5,883 nt of DNA from Yoonia sp. (GCA_020627605.1 JAHDGO010000042.1:1-5883), one strand, 5' to 3'; shown: positions 1 to 5,557, counted from the stretch's first letter. Numbers and translations are program-made. Notes: generated by a model not told the origin, from the sequence alone.

Positions 1-315
1 GGCGCGTATCTGGCGACCGCCTTGCAGGCCGGTTTCGTCAAGGACATGAGCGCCGGTCGCGGCTATATCGCTCTTGCCGCCCTGATCTTTGCAAAGTGGC
101 GGCCATGGTATGCGCTTTATGCCTGCCTGCTGTTTGGTTTCCTGCAGGCCATGTCGCTGCGCCCTGACGTGATTGAAAACGTCCTCAGCTTCCAGGTGAA
201 TGGTCAGTTGCTGGACGTCTTGCCCTACATCCTGACCGTCGTGATCCTTGCCGGTTTCGTCGGCAAGGCGATCCCGCCGCGCGCCGGTGGCGAACCTTAT
301 GTCAAAGAACGCTGA
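1..315 (+). CDS. Nucleoside ABC transporter permease, C-terminal fragment (gene starts before the window)
   Basis: The frame is open from base 1 and ends at TGA 313-315, leaving 104 residues. It carries an AGRGYIAL segment followed by a KWRPW turn (about residues 18-36), typical of the second permease of BmpA/Nup-type nucleoside importers of the branched-chain amino-acid permease-like family (BPD_transp_2). Hydrophobic stretches at about 21-32, 37-52 and 73-89 look like membrane spans, and the charged tail ending VKER is probably cytoplasmic. Such permeases form the inner-membrane channel with a paralogous permease, an ATPase and a periplasmic lipoprotein; those genes would lie upstream, outside the window. 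The purine-nucleoside phosphorylase gene that follows overlaps it by 17 bases, which supports nucleosides as the substrate. A sugar permease of the same superfamily is the main alternative. The family call is firm; the substrate is inferred from context. Confidence 0.85.
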   Translation, partial: GAYLATALQAGFVKDMSAGRGYIALAALIFAKWRPWYALYACLLFGFLQAMSLRPDVIENVLSFQVNGQLLDVLPYILTVVILAGFVGKAIPPRAGGEPYVKER

Positions 316-1105
316 AAAGCTCGCCGCCCAGATCAAGGGCATTGCAGGCAATGCGCCGGTGCAGCTTGGCCTGATCCTTGGGTCCGGACTGGGCCATATC
401 GCCGAAGAAGTCGACGGCATCGCCATCGACTATGCCGACCTGCCGGGGTTTCCCCATGCCGGGGTGTCCGGCCATAATCCCAAGCTGGTGATCGGTGATC
501 TGGAAGGCGTGCGCGTCGCCGTCTTTGGTGGTCGGGCGCATTACTATGAAAGCGGACGTGGTGACGCCATGCGCCTGCCGCTGGAGGTGCTGCGCGAGCT
601 TGGCGCCAAGGCGATGATCGCCACCAATGCCGCCGGTTCTTTGCGGGCTGACATGCCGACAGGGTCGATCATGTGCTTGACCGACCACATCAACTTTTCC
701 GGCCTGAACCCGCTTATCGGCGAAGCGACAGACGCGCGCTTTGTCCCGATGATGGACGCCTATGATCCTGACATGCGTGCGGCCCTGCAAGCAGCTGCAC
801 AGGCCGCACAGGTCGAGATGGCCACAGGCATCTATGCCTGGTATTCCGGCCCGTCATTCGAAACCCCTGCAGAAATTCGCGCGATCAGGATGCTGGGCGC
901 GGATGCGGTGGGCATGTCCACTGTGCCAGAGGTGATCCTGGCGCGGTTTCTGGGGCTGAAGGCCGCCGCGATCTCGACCATCACCAATATGGCCGCCGGG
1001 ATGAGCGATGAGGCGATCAGCCACGCACATACCAAGGCCATGGCCCCAATTGGCGCAGCTAAGCTGGAAAAGGTGTTGCGCGGCTATCTGCACGGTATGG
1101 CTTAA
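299..1105 (+). CDS. Purine-nucleoside phosphorylase (trimeric, 6-oxopurine type)
   Basis: This 268-residue cytoplasmic enzyme should cleave inosine, guanosine or their deoxy forms with phosphate to give the base and (deoxy)ribose-1-phosphate. Family landmarks are in order: GSG near residues 28-30 (phosphate loop), GGRAHYYE at 77-84, TNAAGS at 109-114, DHINFSG at 129-135, GPSFET at 184-189, VGMST at 204-208 and ITN at 228-230. E188 and N230 match the Glu/Asn pair that binds 6-oxopurines in mammalian PNP, and M206 matches the sugar-contact Met. Length is normal for the low-molecular-weight trimeric class. I chose ATG 299 because GGTGG at 286-290 lies eight bases upstream and the N-terminus (MSKNAEKL) fits the family. 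An in-frame ATG at 248 would add 17 arginine-rich residues and a much longer overlap with the permease. Xanthosine phosphorylase activity (XapA-like) is possible; specificity is not proven by motifs. Confidence 0.93.
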   Translation: MSKNAEKLAAQIKGIAGNAPVQLGLILGSGLGHIAEEVDGIAIDYADLPGFPHAGVSGHNPKLVIGDLEGVRVAVFGGRAHYYESGRGDAMRLPLEVLRELGAKAMIATNAAGSLRADMPTGSIMCLTDHINFSGLNPLIGEATDARFVPMMDAYDPDMRAALQAAAQAAQVEMATGIYAWYSGPSFETPAEIRAIRMLGADAVGMSTVPEVILARFLGLKAAAISTITNMAAGMSDEAISHAHTKAMAPIGAAKLEKVLRGYLHGMA

Positions 1106-1143
1106 GACCAAAACGCAGACTCCGTTAAGTCCAATTGATGAAA

Positions 1144-1161
1144 ATGCTGCATTTGCAGCAT
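1144..1161. repeat. Perfect inverted repeat, possible operator
   Basis: ATGCTGC, a four-base spacer ATTT, then GCAGCAT: seven perfect base pairs. No T-tract follows on the + strand, so it is a poor terminator for the phosphorylase gene. Its centre lies about 26 bases upstream of the TTGACA box, where an activator often binds. A dimeric regulator site for the downstream TauE pair is the more attractive reading. I do not recognise the cognate regulator. Confidence 0.5.
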
Positions 1162-1178
1162 GAATCCAGCCTCACCAT

Positions 1179-1207
1179 TTGACAGATGCATCCGAAAGGT
1201 TTTTTGT
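1179..1207 (+). promoter_or_regulatory. Candidate sigma-70-type promoter for the TauE gene pair
   Basis: A perfect -35 hexamer TTGACA lies at 1179-1184. At 17-base spacing the -10 position (1202-1207) reads TTTTGT, a weak match to TATAAT, so the promoter would be weak or activator-dependent. It lies 34 bases ahead of the favoured start at 1241. It would also fall inside the gene if translation began at 1160, which argues for the shorter protein. Confidence 0.4.
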
Positions 1208-1240
1208 GCGCCCACTGGCACAAGCGCCACGGACATGCCC

Positions 1241-2164
1241 ATGCAAATCTATCTTCCCATCGCCGAAGTTTCGGTGAATGCCTTCCTGCTGTTAGGTCTC
1301 GGCGGGATTGTCGGCGTTTTGTCGGGGATGTTTGGCGTGGGCGGCGGGTTTTTGATGACGCCGCTGTTGTTCTTTATCGGCATCCCGCCTGCTGTGGCTG
1401 TCGCCACCGAAGCCAATCAGATCGTCGCCTCCTCATTCTCTGGCGTGCTGGCGCATCTGAAACGAAAGACCGTGGACCTTCGGATGGGGACGGTCCTGCT
1501 GATCGGCGGCTTGGTCGGGTCGGCCCTGGGTATCCTGCTGTTCAACTACCTCAAATCGCTGGGGCAAGTCGAACTGCTGGTGCAGCTTTGCTATGTCGTG
1601 TTCCTGGGCATGATCGGCACGCTCATGTTTATCGAAAGCCTGAACGCAATCCGCAATGCCAACAAGGCAGGCGGGCGTGCCGTGCCGAAACGGCGCAAGC
1701 ACAACTGGGTACACAACCTGCCCTTCAAGATGAAGTTCCGTGTATCTGGCCTTTATATCTCGGTCATCCCGCCGCTGATGGTGGGCGTACTGGTCGGTGT
1801 TCTTGCTGCGATCATGGGTGTGGGTGGCGGCTTTATCATGGTGCCAGCGATGATCTATCTGCTGGGCATGCCCACGAAGGTCGTTGTCGGCACATCGCTG
1901 TTCCAGATCATCTTTGTCACCGCTTTCACCACCATGCTGCATGCGACGACCAACTACACCGTCGATGTTGTTCTGGCCGTGCTGCTGCTGGTGGGCGGCG
2001 TCATTGGCGCGCAGATCGGCACACGCATCGGCGTCAAGATGAAGGCCGAACAACTGCGCATCCTGCTGGCCATCATGGTGCTGGCAGTCTGCGGCAAGCT
2101 GGCCTTTGATCTGCTGATCACCCCGTCAGAGCTTTATTCGCTGGGTACCGGGGGTCATTCATGA
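1241..2164 (+). CDS. TauE/SafE family permease (putative sulfite or organosulfur anion exporter)
   Basis: A 307-residue polytopic inner-membrane protein with the internal duplication typical of TauE/SafE (PF01925). The element VGVLSGMFGVGGG with a following F-L-M-x-P (about residues 24-41) recurs as VGVLAAIMGVGGG with F-I-M-x-P (about 185-202). Each half holds about four hydrophobic spans, and a basic loop at about 143-166 (KRRKH) lies between the halves, probably in the cytoplasm. Family members move sulfite, sulfoacetate or related anions, but the substrate cannot be read from motifs. The start at 1241 is chosen because MQIYLPIAE is how I remember Roseobacter homologues beginning and GGA at 1231-1233 is a modest ribosome-binding site. 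ATG 1235 (two codons earlier) is possible; ATG 1160 is unlikely. Its TGA overlaps the ATG of the next gene, so the two are probably translated together. Confidence 0.88.
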   Translation: MQIYLPIAEVSVNAFLLLGLGGIVGVLSGMFGVGGGFLMTPLLFFIGIPPAVAVATEANQIVASSFSGVLAHLKRKTVDLRMGTVLLIGGLVGSALGILLFNYLKSLGQVELLVQLCYVVFLGMIGTLMFIESLNAIRNANKAGGRAVPKRRKHNWVHNLPFKMKFRVSGLYISVIPPLMVGVLVGVLAAIMGVGGGFIMVPAMIYLLGMPTKVVVGTSLFQIIFVTAFTTMLHATTNYTVDVVLAVLLLVGGVIGAQIGTRIGVKMKAEQLRILLAIMVLAVCGKLAFDLLITPSELYSLGTGGHS

Positions 2165-2910
2165 TCCGCCTTCTTGCCTGTCTGCTGCTGCTCGCCCTGC
2201 CCGCCAAGGCCGAAGAGATCGTGCTTGGCCTCAGCCGTGACGAGGTGGCGATTACCGCGACATTCGAGGGCTCCGAATTCCTGATCTTTGGTGCGATCAA
2301 ACGCGATGGCCGCAGCGAGGCTGAAGGCGATCTGGGTGTGATTGTCACAGTGGCCGGACCGGATGAGCCCGTTGTGGTGCGCAAGAAAGACCGGCGTCTT
2401 GGCATCTGGGTCAACACAGACGCGGTAGAGGTGGACGTGGCGCCGACCTTCTATGCTGTGGCTACAAACCGGCCCTTGCAGGAAATCCTGACGTTTACCG
2501 AGGATTTGAACACACGCATCAGTACGCAACGGGCGATCAGGTCGGTCGGCGCAACCGTGGATAACGCCGAACGCTTTACCCAGGCACTGATCCGCATCCG
2601 CGCACGTCAGGGTCTTTATCAGCGTCTGCCGACTGGCGTACTGGTCGAGGAAGAGACGCTGTTCCGCACCCTTATTCCATTGCCGGCAAACCTGACCGAA
2701 GGCGACTACCGCGCCGAAATCTATCTGACACGCGGCAAGCAGATTGTGGACGTCTACACCACAACCATTCCGGTCAAGAAGGTCGGGCTGGAACGCTGGC
2801 TTTACAATCTCGCGCATGATCAGCCGTTTCTCTACGGGCTGATGTCACTGGCGATTGCGATCTTTTCAGGCTGGGCCGCTGCGGCTGCCTTTACCGTCTT
2901 CCGCCGCTAA
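2161..2910 (+). CDS. TIGR02186-type protein of unknown function with signal peptide and C-terminal membrane anchor (PF09608-like)
   Basis: The 249-residue product begins with a clear signal peptide: MIRLL, a leucine-rich core, and likely cleavage after AKA at residue 17. A largely beta-type soluble domain follows (about 20-205), with a conserved-looking GIWVNTD segment at 81-87. One membrane span lies at about 223-246, ending in FRR. The predicted topology is a periplasmic domain tethered by a C-terminal helix. This architecture matches the alphaproteobacterial family TIGR02186 / Alph_Pro_TM as I recall it; the family has no established function. The start codon sits in an ATGA overlap with the TauE stop (2161-2164), so it is probably translated by coupling. 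That suggests a periplasmic partner or accessory subunit of the permease, which is inference. The assignment rests on architecture and neighbour, without a database search. Confidence 0.8.
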   Translation: MIRLLACLLLLALPAKAEEIVLGLSRDEVAITATFEGSEFLIFGAIKRDGRSEAEGDLGVIVTVAGPDEPVVVRKKDRRLGIWVNTDAVEVDVAPTFYAVATNRPLQEILTFTEDLNTRISTQRAIRSVGATVDNAERFTQALIRIRARQGLYQRLPTGVLVEEETLFRTLIPLPANLTEGDYRAEIYLTRGKQIVDVYTTTIPVKKVGLERWLYNLAHDQPFLYGLMSLAIAIFSGWAAAAAFTVFRR

Positions 2911-3617
2911 CCGCGCCCGATATGGGGCATCTTGGATGCCATAACCATCATTGTCTGGACATTGGCCTCTGCCGGCAGGGACGCCATGTGATAGACGGAT
3001 CGTGCCACATCCATCACGTCCATGCTGTCCATCGGTGCCAACCCGTCGGCGGCACGTTTTTCGTCCAGAGCATGCACCATCGCGGTGCGTGCATTACCGA
3101 TATCGATCTGGCCGCAGGTGATGTTGAACGCGCGCCCGTCCAGCGTAAGCGTCTTTGTCAGACCGCTGACACCGTGTTTGGTGGTGGTGTAACAGGTGGA
3201 GCCTTCACGCGGCGTATGGGCAGAGATCGAGCCGTTGTTGATGATCCGCCCGCCCTGCGGGTCCTGCGCACGCATCTGGCGAAAGGCCGCACGGGCGCAA
3301 AGAAACATGCCGGTCAGGTTGACGTCGATCACCTGCTGCCAGTCAGCAAGGCTGATCTGGTCAATCGTGGTTTGTGGCCCGAACATGCCAGCGTTGTTAA
3401 ACAGCACATCCAGATGCCCGAAGCCTGCAAATGCTGCGTCGACAGCGGCCTCATCCGTCACGTCGCAGGGCATGGCGACGGCGTTTTCATGGGTGATCTC
3501 TGCAAGCGCATCCGCCCGTCTTGCAATCAGTCCGACACGCCAGCCTTCTTGCAGGAAATACTCTGCCGTGGTGCGGCCAATCCCACTGCTGGCCCCGGTG
3601 ATGATGATAGATTTCAT
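2907..3617 (-). CDS. Short-chain dehydrogenase/reductase (SDR), classical type
   Basis: A 236-residue cytoplasmic oxidoreductase with a complete classical SDR set: TGASSGIG at residues 7-14 (cofactor loop), D52 in the CDV motif, NNAG at 74-77, N100, catalytic S130 in NGSIS, and Y143-x3-K147 in the YTTTK segment. The paired R33-R34 after the second strand suggests NADP(H) preference. The substrate is unknown, and the tail (after about residue 175) gives no clear clue. The length is slightly short for a classical SDR (about 250), but no core element is missing. Its ATG overlaps the helicase TGA as ATGA (3614-3617), and an AGGGGAA ribosome-binding site lies within the last helicase codons, so it is probably co-translated. 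Its TAG (2907-2909) overlaps the stop of the converging gene on the other strand. Confidence 0.9.
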   Translation of the reverse strand: MKSIIITGASSGIGRTTAEYFLQEGWRVGLIARRADALAEITHENAVAMPCDVTDEAAVDAAFAGFGHLDVLFNNAGMFGPQTTIDQISLADWQQVIDVNLTGMFLCARAAFRQMRAQDPQGGRIINNGSISAHTPREGSTCYTTTKHGVSGLTKTLTLDGRAFNITCGQIDIGNARTAMVHALDEKRAADGLAPMDSMDVMDVARSVYHMASLPAEANVQTMMVMASKMPHIGRG

Positions 3618-5140
3618 GCTTGTTCCCCTGACAGTTCGAGCGGTGCTGCCGGCACCTCCAGATCGTCGATGCGCAGCGCGCCCTGTGGCCGCGCCAACCG
3701 GTTGCGGATGACCCAGCGCAGTTGCGTTTCAGCCCGCGTGATCGCCACATAGGCCAGCCGTTTCCACAAGGGTTGCCCGGCCTCGATCCGGCCCATCCGG
3801 CTGGCCGCGTAGATATCCGGGGCAAAGACCTGCACCGTGTCCCATTGCGATCCTTGCGCCTTGTGGATGGTCACAGCCGCGCCGTGCAGGAACGTGGCCC
3901 CCATGCGTGCGGCGAAGGGGATGAACGGTTCCTCATCGCCTTCCTGTTCGATTTTCACGATGCTGGCGACACCGACGCGGGGGTCCTCTGCCCCGACAAC
4001 ATGCAGCTTTGAAAAACCGGGCTTCTTGCCCGGCCCCAGATAGATGACCTGCGCGCCCTTGATCAGGCCCTTCGCTTCTAGATCAAGGCGACGCTTGCGA
4101 TGTTTCAGGGGCAGTTCGATGCCATCGCAGATCAACGGCTCCCCCGCCAAAAGCTCATCCACCGGGGCACCGAAGGCCGCACGAAAGGCATGGATCAGGC
4201 GGATGCGCGTGGCATTGCGCCAGACCAGACAGGGCGAGCGTGCCATCAGATCCGCCTCCACCCGCTGCGCCATGACTACGCGGTCGTCGGTCTTGCTGGC
4301 CTCTTCGATCATCCGTTCAAAGGCATGGAAATCCAGCTGCGGGTCGGCCAGCGCATGGGCCAGATCGAGGATTGGATTGCCAGCGTCCTGCCGGTGTATC
4401 CGGTTCAGCGACAAGACACGCGGCGCTGGCAGGGTTTCAAAGACCATACCGCCGCTGGACTGCACGGGGGGCAGCTGTGCCGGGTCGCCGAACAGCAGCA
4501 AGGTCGGAAAAATCTCTTTCAGATCCTCAAATTGCTTTTCATCCAGCATGGAGCTTTCATCGACAAAGCCGATATCCAGCGGCTCTTCCCGCCGTTTCCA
4601 GCCGGTGATGAAATCACTGCCGCGCAGACCCGCCGCAGCAAGCGCCGCAGGCACTGATTTATTGACCTGATAGGACGCAAAGGCCCGGTCCAGCGCCACA
4701 TCCGTCAGCCCCTCAATCTCTGGCCTGTCGCCCTGCCCCGCCAACCATTCGGCAACCTTTTCATATTCGGGATCATAGACCGGGGTATACAGAATGCGGT
4801 GGATCGTGGTGGCTGGCACACCGCGATTGCGCAAGACGCTGGCAGCTTTGTTGGTTGGTGCCAGAATAGCCAAGGTTCGTCTGTCCTTGCGCTTGCGCCC
4901 TTCCCAATCACCGGAAATCACGTCGACGCCTGCCTCATCCAACGCATGATACAGCTTGGCCAAAAGCATCGTCTTGCCGGACCCCGCCTTTCCGATCACC
5001 GCCATGACAGAGGTCTTTTCGGACTGCGGCGGTTGCAGCAGCGCATCGTCCAGATCAATACCGGACTGGCGCAGGGCGACAGCGATATTGTCCCAGGCCT
5101 CTGCCTGATCTTCGGAGAATGTGACGGTGGGGGCGTTCAT
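3614..5140 (-). CDS. Superfamily 1B (RecD/Pif1/Dda-like) DNA helicase-type ATPase
   Basis: A 508-residue protein with the full run of SF1 helicase motifs: Walker A GKAGSGKT at 50-57, motif Ia APTNKAA at 94-100, Walker B/motif II FVDESS at 192-197, motif III LLFGDPAQLPPV at 215-226, motif IV-like LNRIHRQ at 245-251, motif V TIHKAQGSQWD at 424-434 and motif VI AYVAITRAE at 463-471. The basic stretch at about 346-375 precedes a segment that may form the SH3-like domain 2B insertion seen in RecD-like enzymes. No nuclease domain and no RecD2-type N-terminal extension are visible, so it is more likely a stand-alone ATP-dependent 5'-3' helicase or translocase than a RecBCD subunit. Its role, repair or replication support, is unproven. 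ATG 5140 is the earliest possible start because an in-frame TAG lies four codons upstream. No Shine-Dalgarno sequence precedes it; a small hairpin does. The SDR gene follows by a 4-base overlap. Confidence 0.88.
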   Translation of the reverse strand: MNAPTVTFSEDQAEAWDNIAVALRQSGIDLDDALLQPPQSEKTSVMAVIGKAGSGKTMLLAKLYHALDEAGVDVISGDWEGRKRKDRRTLAILAPTNKAASVLRNRGVPATTIHRILYTPVYDPEYEKVAEWLAGQGDRPEIEGLTDVALDRAFASYQVNKSVPAALAAAGLRGSDFITGWKRREEPLDIGFVDESSMLDEKQFEDLKEIFPTLLLFGDPAQLPPVQSSGGMVFETLPAPRVLSLNRIHRQDAGNPILDLAHALADPQLDFHAFERMIEEASKTDDRVVMAQRVEADLMARSPCLVWRNATRIRLIHAFRAAFGAPVDELLAGEPLICDGIELPLKHRKRRLDLEAKGLIKGAQVIYLGPGKKPGFSKLHVVGAEDPRVGVASIVKIEQEGDEEPFIPFAARMGATFLHGAAVTIHKAQGSQWDTVQVFAPDIYAASRMGRIEAGQPLWKRLAYVAITRAETQLRWVIRNRLARPQGALRIDDLEVPAAPLELSGEQA

Positions 5141-5143
5141 GGG

Positions 5144-5158
5144 GGCAGACTATCTGCC
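5144..5158 (-). promoter_or_regulatory. Small perfect hairpin directly upstream of the helicase start
   Basis: Read on the transcribed strand, GGCAGA, a three-base loop TAG, then TCTGCC ends three bases before the helicase ATG. The leader between hairpin and start is only CCC, and no purine-rich ribosome-binding site is present. The fold might influence initiation or it might be chance; six base pairs with a three-base loop is modest. Confidence 0.3.
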
Positions 5159-5200
5159 GGGTGTCAGACCCGCCAGCGAATTTGGCTGCAATGATGGGGA

Positions 5201-5416
5201 TCAGGCATTGTGACCACTGTCACCATTGGCACGCACCTTGGCGATGACCGCAGGATCAACCACATTGGTTTGCGTCACACGCTCTTTCAGTGAAGCAATT
5301 TCGATTGCGGCCACCAGCTCTGCCTCTTCGAGTTGTTCACGCAGCAAGGGCATTTGGTTCTGGCGCGCGAAATTGCGCAGATCCGCCAAAACCCCGATGA
5401 TCCAGTCATGTCCCAT
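5201..5416 (-). CDS. Small conserved-looking protein of unknown function (71 residues)
   Basis: I do not recognise a named family. The 71-residue product begins MGHDWIIGVLADLRNFA and is mostly helix-forming: one amphipathic segment at about 4-19, a second Glu/Leu-rich segment at about 22-46 (REQLEEAELVAAIEI), and a polar tail. There is no signal peptide and no membrane span, so it is probably cytoplasmic. I believe similar small proteins occur in other Rhodobacteraceae, but this is from memory. GAGG seven bases ahead of ATG 5416 is a good ribosome-binding site, which supports a real gene. It lies 60 bases upstream of the helicase in the same direction, so co-transcription is plausible. A CtrA-like motif lies 22 bases before the start codon. 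A regulator or adaptor role would be speculation. Confidence 0.75.
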   Translation of the reverse strand: MGHDWIIGVLADLRNFARQNQMPLLREQLEEAELVAAIEIASLKERVTQTNVVDPAVIAKVRANGDSGHNA

Positions 5417-5427
5417 AAGGCAACCTC
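5417..5427 (-). promoter_or_regulatory. Ribosome-binding site of the 71-codon gene, within a palindrome
   Basis: On the minus strand GAGG (5427-5424) stands seven bases from ATG, the expected spacing. It forms the right half of the 10-base DNA palindrome CCTCGCGAGG (5424-5433), so a protein bound there, or local pairing, could affect initiation. Confidence 0.55.
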
Positions 5428-5438
5428 GCGAGGAATGA

Positions 5439-5454
5439 TTAATGAAGTCTTAAC
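5439..5454. promoter_or_regulatory. Candidate CtrA-binding site
   Basis: The + strand reads TTAA, seven bases, then TTAAC, an exact match to the CtrA consensus TTAA-N7-TTAAC known from Caulobacter and used across Alphaproteobacteria. The only promoter-proximal gene is the leftward 71-codon gene, whose start lies 22 bases away. That is too close for a normal activator position near -35, so repression or a transcription start inside the leader should be considered. I found no convincing sigma-70 boxes around it. Confidence 0.45.
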
Positions 5455-5503
5455 AACCTAGACGTGCGTTAAAGAAAAGCCATTCAGGTCGATCCTTCAC
5501 AAC

Positions 5504-5535
5504 AAAAAGGGGCGCTGTTGTTGCCAACAGCGCCC
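5504..5535 (-). terminator. Intrinsic terminator of ccr
   Basis: On the minus strand an 11-bp perfect GC-rich stem (5535-5525 pairing with 5520-5510) is capped by a GCAA tetraloop and followed, after one C, by five T residues (5508-5504). It begins 22 bases after the ccr stop codon. It should stop most ccr transcripts before the 71-codon gene. Confidence 0.9.
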
Positions 5536-5557
5536 AGCTTGGGAAATCGCGATACCT

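Larger units (their letters stand above)
1106..1240. other. Intergenic region between the phosphorylase and the TauE gene
   Basis: This 135-base gap is more AT-rich than its surroundings. It contains a perfect 7-bp inverted repeat (1144-1161) and a TTGACA box (1179-1184). No obvious intrinsic terminator with a T-tract follows the phosphorylase stop. An open frame continues upstream from the TauE gene to an ATG at 1160, but that ATG lies inside the inverted repeat, has no ribosome-binding site, and its extra residues do not look like the permease family. I treat the gap as regulatory rather than coding. Confidence 0.65.

Noticed and set aside
1144..1161. Inverted repeat as intrinsic terminator of the phosphorylase operon
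   Set aside because: No T-tract follows on the + strand, and the stem is only 7 bp with mixed GC; operator is the better reading.
1433..2053. A 206-codon antisense open frame opposite the TauE gene, rich in His, Asp and Gln
   Set aside because: The composition is what hydrophobic membrane codons give in reverse complement; no domain is visible.
1186..2109. A 307-codon open frame on the + strand overlapping the TauE gene
   Set aside because: It is rich in Arg, His, Cys and Asp with no domain pattern and is a frame shadow of the TauE gene, which has clear family motifs and membrane spans.
2155..2817. A 220-codon antisense open frame opposite the TIGR02186-type gene
   Set aside because: No recognisable motifs, no convincing ribosome-binding context, and it covers a gene with signal peptide, membrane anchor and operon overlap on the other strand.
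2922..3752. A 276-codon + strand open frame opposite the SDR gene
   Set aside because: Its composition (many Cys and His) is typical of an antisense shadow; the minus-strand SDR has all catalytic motifs.
3614..5140. Helicase plus small protein as an anti-phage defence system
   Set aside because: No nuclease, toxin, reverse transcriptase or sensor domain is present and the flanking genes are core metabolism, so there is no positive support.
5159..5171. GGGT/ACCC stem between the small gene and the helicase as a terminator
   Set aside because: Only four base pairs and no T-tract in either direction.
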